Shown here: piece by piece, positions 8,718 to 15,818 of the stretch
Numbering within the stretch: position 1 is the stretch's first letter
How the letters are laid out: every line of letters starts with the position of its first letter
Source of the DNA: Actinomadura madurae
GTDB taxonomy: Bacteria > Actinomycetota > Actinomycetes > Streptosporangiales > Streptosporangiaceae
Assembly (NCBI RefSeq): GCF_900115095.1
Contig: NZ_FOVH01000031.1
Coordinates: 1-64,000, forward strand
Direction of reading: 5' to 3'
Length of the DNA stretch: 64,000 bases
Translations under genes and position numbers: made by a program
Notes under the pieces: model-generated
The model's input: the letters and a program-made list of their open reading frames with translations, nothing else
The model's database searches: none
What the model was told of the DNA's origin: nothing

Positions 8718-9362
8718 ATGCAAATGGCGGACGTGGCCCGATCGCCGTCGCCACCTGGCCCTGCGGGTCCGCCGAGCCCACCGGGCCCGCCGGCGGGGTA
8801 CGCCCCCGGCCCCGGACAGGCAGGACCCCAAGCCGGCCGGTTCCAGGCGCGGGCGGTCACACCGGCGCGCCTGGCGCCGCCGCCCACCAGCTCGCTGGGG
8901 CTCGCCCGTTTCAACGGCCCCGGCCCCGCGGTCTGGTTCACCTCCTGCCACGGGGGAACCGGCGCCTCCACGCTGGCCGAGCTCTACCCGGGCGGCACCT
9001 GCGCCGGACGGTACTGGCCGGTGCCCGAGCCTCCGGGGCAAGCCCGCGTGGTGCTCGTCGCGCGCACTCACGCCTCCGGCCTGATCGCGGCCCAGGCCGC
9101 CGCCCGGCAGTGGGCGGCCGGTGTGCTGCCGGGCGTCCGGCTGCTCGGACTGGTCGCGGTCGCCGACGCCCCCGGAAAGCGCCCCAAGCCGCTGAAGGAA
9201 CTGCTGCGCCTCATTTCCGGAGGCGTCCCGCAGGTCTGGGAACTCCCCTGGGTCGAGGCCCTCCGCCTCGGTGACCCCCCGACGCAGGTCAGGTTGCCGT
9301 CCCCTTACGCACGGCTGACCCAAGACCTCAATCGCATCATCTCGGAGGACGCACATGCTTGA
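8718..9362 (+). CDS. DUF6668 family protein with a deviant P-loop lacking the lysine
   Basis: 214 residues. A Pro/Gly-rich N-terminus of about 55 residues precedes a ParA/MinD-like alpha/beta domain. The P-loop-like motif SCHGGTGAST (residues 76-85) matches the KGGVGKST pattern of MinD/ParA proteins except that the nucleotide-binding lysine is Ala. VVLVARTHASGLIAAQ and LLGLVAVADAPG look like the following core strands. DUF6668-type proteins occur beside actinobacterial T4SS-like genes; the assignment is from memory of the motif. The ATG at 8718 follows a GGGGG tract; earlier in-frame starts have no ribosome site. Its 3' end overlaps the next gene by 8 bases, making it the first gene of the plus-strand T4SS-like operon. 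Confidence 0.75.
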   Translation: MQMADVARSPSPPGPAGPPSPPGPPAGYAPGPGQAGPQAGRFQARAVTPARLAPPPTSSLGLARFNGPGPAVWFTSCHGGTGASTLAELYPGGTCAGRYWPVPEPPGQARVVLVARTHASGLIAAQAAARQWAAGVLPGVRLLGLVAVADAPGKRPKPLKELLRLISGGVPQVWELPWVEALRLGDPPTQVRLPSPYARLTQDLNRIISEDAHA

Positions 9363-9705
9363 CGCGATGATCACGTGGACGAGCGACCTGGTGCACCACT
9401 CGGGGCTTCACGACCTGGTCCAGGCGGATCCCACGCCGACGCCCTCCGGAGGAGGAGGCATCCCCCAGCCCGAAAACGGGGTGCGGCCGCCGGGAGCGGA
9501 GAAGTTCGAGACCATGCTCGGATGGGCCAAATGGGGTGCGCTCTTCTGCTGCGTGGCCGGCTTCCTCGTCATCGGCGCCCGGATGGGGTACCAGCACAAG
9601 CGGGGCGAGGCGGGCGGCCACATGGGAAGTCTGGCCATCGCAAGCGCCGCCTGCATCATCGTGGCGTCCGCGGTTCTCTTCGTTGAGAAATTCGCCGGGT
9701 CCTAG
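9355..9705 (+). CDS. Small two-TM protein, possible VirB2/pilin-like subunit
   Basis: 116 residues: a polar N-terminus of about 55 residues, then two hydrophobic helices (WGALFCCVAGFLVIGA and AIASAACIIVASAVLFV) joined by a short basic loop (YQHKRGEAGGHMG). Two helices with a short charged loop is the layout of VirB2/TrbC-type pilins and of the small membrane proteins in Gram-positive T4SSs. The same module recurs at the C-terminus of the next protein (CVAGF..KHKRGEAG-type match), so the two are paralogous. No cleavable signal peptide is evident. The ATG at 9355 overlaps the upstream gene. Role as pilin or channel subunit is inferred from position and topology. Confidence 0.7.
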   Translation: MLDAMITWTSDLVHHSGLHDLVQADPTPTPSGGGGIPQPENGVRPPGAEKFETMLGWAKWGALFCCVAGFLVIGARMGYQHKRGEAGGHMGSLAIASAACIIVASAVLFVEKFAGS

Positions 9706-9723
9706 GCGGATGAGAGGCCTGGC

Positions 9724-10944
9724 GTGAAAGGCCCGAGGGCTGCCGCGCTCATCGTGACAGGGATCGTCCTGGGCGTGACCTGCTGCGTGGGCGCCGTCGC
9801 CCCGGGGACGTACGGTCAGGGCGGGCCCGGACCGAAGGGGGGAACCGCACGGCTCGCGGCGGATATCGCTCTGCCCCGGGAATCGGTGGATGAAGTCGCC
9901 GCACGCCCCGCGAGCTCGGCCGGTTCCGTTCCGGCCCAGGCGGCGGGGCGGGTGGTCCCGGCCGGTTTCGCCGAGCCGAGGGACAACGAGTACTGGGACC
10001 GGATGAGCGACATCCACACCGTCGACGGTGATCCCGGCGGCAGGCTCCAGTTCGATCCGAAAAGCGGCCGGGCGAGAGTGTGCGATGTCGAGGCCGACAA
10101 CCGCGACGTGTTCGCCCAGGTATCTCTCGGAAGCAAGACGATCTCACTACGCGCCAATGGCAAGGGCCGCTGCGACGAGGCCGAGATCCCTGATGTTGGC
10201 TCTTACCAGCGGAACAAGAAGACCAAGAAGATGAAATACGGATTCTTGGTTTGCTTGGCTTATACGCAGAAACTGGAGAGGCAAGATCCCACCCCCCCAG
10301 GACAGGACATTCCGGTGCCTCCTCCGAGGGAAGTGGTGGAATGGTGCAACACGGCCACCCTGGCCAAATGGCCCGACGGAGACAAAAGCGCGGGCGGCTG
10401 TATGACGCTGGGCGGTGACGCGAAGGTCAACTGCCTCAAGGCTCAAGCCAATCCGGAGTCTTCATGCCATCTTATAGATGGCCCCGCTTATGATTACTGC
10501 ATGATGGGTTCGATAGAAAAGTGCGACGTGCCTGCAAAGGCAAAGCAATACTGTGATTCCTATGGCGTCAATATCATCAGCGCTCCTGGCGCTCCCCCTT
10601 CTGGGGCTGGCGGTGGTGGTGTCCCTGGTAACGCGGAAATTCCCGGAAATAGGCCGCCTAAAGCGAACTACAGAGACCGCCCGGATGAGACCCTCAAACT
10701 GCGTGGTCACGCGGACGAGGTCTCCAAGGTCACTCCGCCGGCGGAGTTGTTGCTCGGGTGGTTGCGCTGGTTCGCGTTGGGTGGCTGTGTCGCAGGGTTC
10801 TTGCTCGTCGGCGGCAACATGGCGCTCCGGCACAAGAGGGGTGAGGCCGGTGCGCATGCCACGGGGCTGACCTGGGTGATGGTCGCCTGCATCGTATCGG
10901 CCGGAGGCACGGCCCTCGGCTTCATTTCCCTCCTCTTCTCTTGA
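9724..10944 (+). CDS. Exported Cys-rich protein with C-terminal two-TM pilin-like module
   Basis: 406 residues. The N-terminus has a signal-type helix (AALIVTGIVLGVTCCVGAVA). The middle 280 residues are polar and rich in cysteine (CDVEADN, GRCDEAE, WCNTATLAK, GGCMTLGG, NCLKAQ, SSCHL, YCMMG, KCDVPAKAKQYC), suggesting a disulfide-bonded domain outside the membrane. The last 75 residues are a two-helix membrane module (ALGGCVAGFLLVGGNMALRH, then VMVACIVSAGGTALGFISLL) that matches the preceding small protein through CVAGF and HKRGEAG. GTG 9724 has GAGAGG upstream and lies 18 bases after the previous stop. Codons in the middle part are clearly more A/T-rich than in neighbouring genes. I know no named family for the exported part. 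Confidence 0.7.
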   Translation: MKGPRAAALIVTGIVLGVTCCVGAVAPGTYGQGGPGPKGGTARLAADIALPRESVDEVAARPASSAGSVPAQAAGRVVPAGFAEPRDNEYWDRMSDIHTVDGDPGGRLQFDPKSGRARVCDVEADNRDVFAQVSLGSKTISLRANGKGRCDEAEIPDVGSYQRNKKTKKMKYGFLVCLAYTQKLERQDPTPPGQDIPVPPPREVVEWCNTATLAKWPDGDKSAGGCMTLGGDAKVNCLKAQANPESSCHLIDGPAYDYCMMGSIEKCDVPAKAKQYCDSYGVNIISAPGAPPSGAGGGGVPGNAEIPGNRPPKANYRDRPDETLKLRGHADEVSKVTPPAELLLGWLRWFALGGCVAGFLLVGGNMALRHKRGEAGAHATGLTWVMVACIVSAGGTALGFISLLFS

Positions 10945-11048
10945 CTCTGAGGGCTTCCAGGGAAGGAGCACTCGGTCCGCCCTCGGCCGGGCTCGGTGAC
11001 GCTCGCACGCATGATGTTGTTGGTTTTACCCTTTGGGGGTGTTGACCG

Positions 11049-12587
11049 TTGGTTCTCGACGAGCTTCTTAAAGGCGTAGGCGAGATCTTCTTGGCAGCTG
11101 CGGCGTTCGCCCTTAAATTGTTCGCGAGCTGGTTCATCAACGGCGCATATGACCTGAATATGAACACCCCGAACGGTGCGGGCGGCGTGCTTCAGACGCT
11201 TCGCCAGCATGCCAACTGGATCACCGCGATGGCGCAGGGATGCGGCTTTCTCGTTGCGGCTTTCCGGCTTGCCATAAAGCGCAGTGGCGAACCTTTTCGG
11301 GCGCTCATGTCCCAGTTCTTCGAGCTGGCGATCCTGGTTCTCTGCCTGGCCACCGTGGTCCATGTGGCGAACGTGCTCGCCGATGGGTACTGCAGGTGGA
11401 TCCTGTCGGGCGATGACAGTTGGACCGACAACATCATGAAGGATTTCGAAACGGTCGGTGGTGGCACTGATGTGCCCGGCACGATGGGCATGATGGTAGT
11501 CTCTGCGGTTTTTGCGGTATTTGCCACGGTGTCCGCGGTGATCCAGTGGATGCTCATGCTCTTCCGCTCCGCCGCCATGGTGATTCTCGTTGCACTTTTG
11601 CCCACCTTCGCCGCAGCGAGGTTCACCTCATATGGAGACTATGCTTACAAGCGGGCCCTGGCCATCCTGGTCTCGATCTACCTGTGGGCGCCGCTCGGCG
11701 CGACGGGCCTCGCCGCGGGCAAGCAGTTCCTGAAGTCCGACTACACGACAGACCACCTTGTCGGCCTGGCATGGATCGTCGCCATGGTCGTGGTCTATCC
11801 CACGGTCAATTCCGCCATCATGCCGGCGATCACCCAGGACACCAGCTCGTTCGGCATACGTCAGGCCGGACACTTCTGGTTCGGCGGTTCCGCGATGAAT
11901 TACGCCGACGGAAAGTCTCTGCTGAGGAACCGGCTTCGCCGTGGAAGCGGCGGCAGCGGCACCGGGCAGGGCAACTCGATCACCTATGTCGGGCGGCCGG
12001 GTGGCGGTAGCCCGGCCGGTGGAGGTACTCCGACCCGTGGCGGTACCGGGTCTGGAGGCGGTGGCCTGACCGGTGGTGGCGGCACCGGGAGCGGCACCGG
12101 TACCGGTGGTGGTGGCGGCACCGGGAGCGGTGGCGGCGTCCCGACCGGTGGTGGCGGTACCGGGGGCGGCGGCGGTAGCCCGGCCAGTGGCGGTACCACG
12201 GACTGGTGGACGACCGGCGGTGGTGATTCCCCGGCCAGTGGCGCTCCGGCCAGTGTCCCGAGTGGCTCCGGGGGCGGCGGGCCCGGGACGGGTCCGGTCG
12301 GCGGTTCGGGTACCGATTCGGGTGGCGACCCGAGCGGTGCGCCGGGGGCCGCCTATATCGCTCGTGCCGTTCAGGCGGCAGGTCTGGCGTCCGAACGGGC
12401 CTTCGAAGGTGCGTCTGGCGCTGCGGATCAAGCTGTCAAGGGTGCTGCCGGAGCAGTCGACAGGTTCGCTCCGGGCGGTTCGAGCGGTCCTCCCAGTTCG
12501 GGCGGCGCAACCCGGCCGCTCACCCCTCCCTCCACTGGTCCCTCGGGAGCGGATCCCAATCCCCGTGACGACAGCGTGCCCGAGTGA
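11049..12587 (+). CDS. VirB6/TrbL-like polytopic membrane protein with long Gly-rich tail
   Basis: 512 residues. About 290 residues contain several transmembrane helices (FLAAAAFALKLFASWFING, FELAILVLCLATVVHVANVL, AVFAVFATVSAVIQWMLML, MVILVALLPTFAAA, VGLAWIVAMVVVYP), as in VirB6/TrbL-like T4SS channel proteins. From about residue 297 the protein becomes a low-complexity Gly/Thr/Ser/Pro tail of roughly 215 residues (GGGGTGSGTGTGG-type repeats), ending in an Ala-rich helix and a Pro-rich end. Translation probably begins at TTG 11049 after GGGGGT. The ORF follows a 104-base gap from the Cys-rich protein. VirB6-like proteins form part of the inner-membrane channel; substrate unknown. Confidence 0.75.
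   Translation: MVLDELLKGVGEIFLAAAAFALKLFASWFINGAYDLNMNTPNGAGGVLQTLRQHANWITAMAQGCGFLVAAFRLAIKRSGEPFRALMSQFFELAILVLCLATVVHVANVLADGYCRWILSGDDSWTDNIMKDFETVGGGTDVPGTMGMMVVSAVFAVFATVSAVIQWMLMLFRSAAMVILVALLPTFAAARFTSYGDYAYKRALAILVSIYLWAPLGATGLAAGKQFLKSDYTTDHLVGLAWIVAMVVVYPTVNSAIMPAITQDTSSFGIRQAGHFWFGGSAMNYADGKSLLRNRLRRGSGGSGTGQGNSITYVGRPGGGSPAGGGTPTRGGTGSGGGGLTGGGGTGSGTGTGGGGGTGSGGGVPTGGGGTGGGGGSPASGGTTDWWTTGGGDSPASGAPASVPSGSGGGGPGTGPVGGSGTDSGGDPSGAPGAAYIARAVQAAGLASERAFEGASGAADQAVKGAAGAVDRFAPGGSSGPPSSGGATRPLTPPSTGPSGADPNPRDDSVPE
11941..12330 (+). repeat. Gly-rich coding repeat tract
   Basis: Degenerate tandem repeats of ggtggcggtaccgg-type units inside the VirB6-like gene encode the Gly/Thr/Ser tail. 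Unit length is irregular and the repeats are in frame, so this is protein low complexity and not a CRISPR or regulatory repeat. Such tracts are prone to length change. Confidence 0.7.
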
Positions 12588-12670
12588 CGGCGATCGGCAG
12601 CAGGTGAAGCAGCAGCGATCATGGAAAAGCGAACGGCAGCCGGTAGGCCCGGGGAATGAGGTGAGCTGAA

Positions 12671-14149
12671 ATGGCGTCTGAGTATCGTGAGCCCACATAC
12701 GGGAACTGGCGTAAACCGGTGTCTCCGGGGATCGGGCGGCTGGGGCTGGTCGGCACCCTGATCCTCATGTTCGGGCTGGTCATCCTCACCTTGGTGGCGA
12801 TGGTGTCGACACGGGCCGCCGTGATCGGCGTCGTGCTGCTGGGGGTCGTCATGCTGCCGCTGGTGCTCCAGGACCGGAACGGGCGGACGGCGCTTCAGGC
12901 GATCACGGCCCGGCTGACCTGGTGGTGGGGGCGTTCGCAGGGCTGGCATCTGTACCGGTCGGGGCCGTTGAGCGTCGTCTCGCGCGGCTCCCACAAGCTT
13001 CCGGGGTTGCTCGCCGCGTCCCGGCTGGTGGAGGGCCGCGACTCCTACGGGCGCCCGTTCGCCCTGGTCGTGATCCCGTCCACGAGGCATTACACCGTCG
13101 TGTTCGAGTGCAACGCCGACGGGGCGGCGCTGGTCGACCAGCAACAGGTCGATGCGTGGGTCGCGCATTGGGGGCACTGGCTGGCCTCGCTCGGTTATGA
13201 GCCGGGGTGTGTGGCGGCGAGCGCGACCGTCGAGACGGCCCCCGACCTCGGGCACCGCCTTCGTGACGAGGTCCACGCCAACACCGATCCGAACGCTCCG
13301 GATCTGGCGCGGGCGGCGCTGGAGGAGATCGTGTGGAACTATCCGGTGGGCAGCGCCAGGGTCTCCACCCGGATCGCGGTCACCTTCGCGGCACTGCCGC
13401 ATCCCGGTGGCAAGCGCCGCGACCAGGACGCGATGGTGCGGGAGATCGGGATGCGGATCCCGGGGCTGATCGCGGGGCTGGAGATGACCGGTGCGGGTTC
13501 GGCGCGTCCGATGACCGCCGACCAGCTCGCCCGGGCTGTGCGGACCGCCTACGACCCGGGCGCGCAGTCGGACATGGAGACCGGCGACGGGCCGGCGCGG
13601 TGGGAGGACGTCGGTCCGGTCGCGGCGCAGGAATCATGGGACCACTACGTCCACGACAGCGGCCGTTCCATCACCTGGGGCATGACCGAGGCGCCCCGTG
13701 GCGAAGTGCTGTCGAGCGTGATGACCAGTCTGGTGTCCCCGCATCACGACATCGCCCGCAAGCGCGTCACCTTTCTCTACCGGCCGCATGATCCGGCCTC
13801 GGCGGCCCGGATCGTGGAACGCGACCGCAGGGACTCGCGGTTCCGTCTCGACGGCACCACCAACGCCGCCCGCAACGAACTCGACGTCATGAAGAGCGAC
13901 CAATCGGCCCTTGAAGAGGCCAGAGGGGCGGGGGTGACCCGGTTCACCGTCCTGGTCACCGCGACCGTCCATACAGCCGAGCAGCTCCCGGTCGCGGCCG
14001 CCGCAGTCGACACGCTCGCGGCTCCCGCGCGCCTGCGGTTGCGGCGGATGTACGGGTCGCAGGCGTCGGCGTTCGCGGCCGCGCTTCCGGTGGGCATCGT
14101 CCTGCCCGATCACCTTCAGGTCCCGGCGATGGTGAGGGAGTCCCTGTGA
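12671..14149 (+). CDS. SCO6880 family protein (T4SS, PrgI/VirB4 N-domain-like)
   Basis: 492 residues. Two adjacent N-terminal transmembrane helices (LGLVGTLILMFGLVILTLVAMV and AAVIGVVLLGVVMLPLVL) are followed by a soluble alpha/beta region of about 420 residues with no Walker motifs. The starting segment EYREPTYGNWRKPVSPGIG and LVEGRDSYGRPFALVVIPS fit the SCO6880 family, which sits immediately before the VirB4-like ATPase in actinobacterial T4SS-like loci. It probably supplies the membrane anchor (PrgI/VirB3-like) and N-terminal region that in other systems are part of VirB4. The stop overlaps the following GTG by 4 bases, so the pair is translationally coupled and likely one functional unit. 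Confidence 0.88.
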   Translation: MASEYREPTYGNWRKPVSPGIGRLGLVGTLILMFGLVILTLVAMVSTRAAVIGVVLLGVVMLPLVLQDRNGRTALQAITARLTWWWGRSQGWHLYRSGPLSVVSRGSHKLPGLLAASRLVEGRDSYGRPFALVVIPSTRHYTVVFECNADGAALVDQQQVDAWVAHWGHWLASLGYEPGCVAASATVETAPDLGHRLRDEVHANTDPNAPDLARAALEEIVWNYPVGSARVSTRIAVTFAALPHPGGKRRDQDAMVREIGMRIPGLIAGLEMTGAGSARPMTADQLARAVRTAYDPGAQSDMETGDGPARWEDVGPVAAQESWDHYVHDSGRSITWGMTEAPRGEVLSSVMTSLVSPHHDIARKRVTFLYRPHDPASAARIVERDRRDSRFRLDGTTNAARNELDVMKSDQSALEEARGAGVTRFTVLVTATVHTAEQLPVAAAAVDTLAAPARLRLRRMYGSQASAFAAALPVGIVLPDHLQVPAMVRESL

Positions 14150-15699
14150 ACGGCCCGTCAGAAGACGAGAAGGGCAAGAAGAAGGGCAAGAAGGATAAGG
14201 AGAAGAAGTCCGGCCGGCCCGAACCCAAACCCGGACTTCGGGGGTTCACCCGCCGCGGCGGGGGACGTGCCTCCTATGTGGAGATGCCGGCTGAGTGGCG
14301 TGGGACCACGGTGCAGGTGTGCGGGCTGTGGCCGTTCGGGGCGGGGTCGGGGACACCGATGATGGGTGTGCCGCTGGGCCGGGAGCTGACCACCGGCGCC
14401 GCGCTGTGCTGCGATCCGATCTCCTGGTTCCAGCGGGCCAACCTGATCCACAACCCCTCAGCGCTGGTGCTGGGCAAACCCGGGCTGGGCAAATCCACCC
14501 TGATCCGCCGGATGGTGCTGGGGCTGGTCGGGCAGGGCGTGTTCCCCATGGTGCTGGGGGACCTCAAACCCGACTACGTCGACCTGATCCGGGCGCTGGG
14601 CGGGCAGATCATCAAACTCGGCCGCGGGCTCGGGTCGTTGAACGTGCTCGACCCTGGCGCCACGGCGGCCGCGGCGGCGCGGCTGCCCGAGCAGGCGCGG
14701 ACCAAGCTGGTCGCCGACGCGCACGGCCGCCGCCTGAACATGGTCGCGGCGCTGCTGACGGTGCTGCGCGGCGGGCCGATCGCCGACACCGAACGCACCG
14801 TCCTCAACGCCGCCCTGCGGGTACTGGACGAGCGCCACCCCGGCGTGCCCGTCCTGCCCGACCTGATCAAGGTGATCGACGAGGGCCCCGAACGGCTCCG
14901 CTCGGTCACCCTGGCCCGAGGAGACGAGGCCAAGTACCGCGCCGCCGTCGACCCGCTGCACGCCTCACTGCTCGGAGTCTTGGACGGACCCATGGGAGAG
15001 ACGTTCGCCCGGCACACCACCACCAAGATCGACCTGGACAACCCCGGCGGGGTCTGCATCGACATCAGCGGCATCGACGACTCCGACGCCGAACTACAGG
15101 CCGCCGTGCTCCTGGCCTGCTGGTCGGACGGGTTCGGCGCGGTGGAGGCCGCGCACGCGCTGGCCGACGAGGGCCTGGAACCACGACGGCACTTCTTCGT
15201 CGTCCTGGACGAGCTATGGCGAGTGCTGCGCTCCGGGCGCGGCCTGGTCGACCGGGTCGACGCCCTGACCCGGCTGAACCGGCAGCGCGGTGCCGGCCAG
15301 GTGCTGATCACCCACACCATGGCCGACCTGCTGTCGCTGCAGGACGAGGCCGACCGGCTCAAGGCCAAAGGCTTCGCCGAGCGCGCCGGGATGGTGATCT
15401 GCGGCGGGCTGCCGCAGGCGGAGATGCCACTGGTGAACGAGGTGGTGCGGATGTCGGGTATCGAGCAGCGCATGATCGTCGACTGGTCCACCCCGCCGTC
15501 CTGGAACCCCGACGCCCGCGAGGACAGCGAACCGCCGGGGCGGGGCCGGTTCCTGGTCAAGGTCGGCGGCCGCCCCGGCATCCCGTTCAGAGTGGAACTC
15601 ACCTCGGTCGAACGCGACGTCAACGACACCAACAAGCGCTGGACCAACTCGACGACCGTGCCTGCCGTCAGCCCGTCGCCAGGCCTCGGGCGAGGATGA
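14146..15699 (+). CDS. VirB4-like T4SS ATPase
   Basis: 517 residues. A very basic Lys-rich N-terminus (EDEKGKKKGKKDKEKK) precedes an ATPase core. Walker A is GKPGLGKST at residues 110-118 and Walker B is FVVLDELW at about 351-358. The motif VLGDLKPDYVDLIRALGG and the late AGQVLITHTMADLLSL agree with VirB4/TraC-type ATPases. All catalytic residues are present, so this is probably the active motor of the locus. GTG 14146 overlaps the SCO6880 gene. It ends the plus-strand half; the next genes run towards it from the other strand. Confidence 0.88.
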   Translation: MNGPSEDEKGKKKGKKDKEKKSGRPEPKPGLRGFTRRGGGRASYVEMPAEWRGTTVQVCGLWPFGAGSGTPMMGVPLGRELTTGAALCCDPISWFQRANLIHNPSALVLGKPGLGKSTLIRRMVLGLVGQGVFPMVLGDLKPDYVDLIRALGGQIIKLGRGLGSLNVLDPGATAAAAARLPEQARTKLVADAHGRRLNMVAALLTVLRGGPIADTERTVLNAALRVLDERHPGVPVLPDLIKVIDEGPERLRSVTLARGDEAKYRAAVDPLHASLLGVLDGPMGETFARHTTTKIDLDNPGGVCIDISGIDDSDAELQAAVLLACWSDGFGAVEAAHALADEGLEPRRHFFVVLDELWRVLRSGRGLVDRVDALTRLNRQRGAGQVLITHTMADLLSLQDEADRLKAKGFAERAGMVICGGLPQAEMPLVNEVVRMSGIEQRMIVDWSTPPSWNPDAREDSEPPGRGRFLVKVGGRPGIPFRVELTSVERDVNDTNKRWTNSTTVPAVSPSPGLGRG

Positions 15700-15743
15700 A
15701 GCCGCCGTAGCCCTCACGGAGCGCCTCACCGCTGATGACCGAG

Positions 15744-15807
15744 CTCGATCGAGAGCCGGGTAGTGGTCAACAATGCGGTTTCCACGTTGGGCTTTCGTTC
15801 GAACGAA
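15744..15807. terminator. Convergent gap with two short palindromes
   Basis: The 119-base gap between the two converging halves of the T4SS-like locus holds two perfect palindromes: CTCGATCGAG (15744-15753) and TTCGTTCGAACGAA (15794-15807). Neither has a T-run. They may form a bidirectional terminator-like structure or a protein site; this is tentative. Confidence 0.35.
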
Positions 15808-15818
15808 TTCCGACCACG

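Noticed and set aside
11941..12330. Repeat tract considered as CRISPR or regulatory repeat
   Set aside because: Units are irregular, in frame and encode the Gly-rich tail of the VirB6-like protein.
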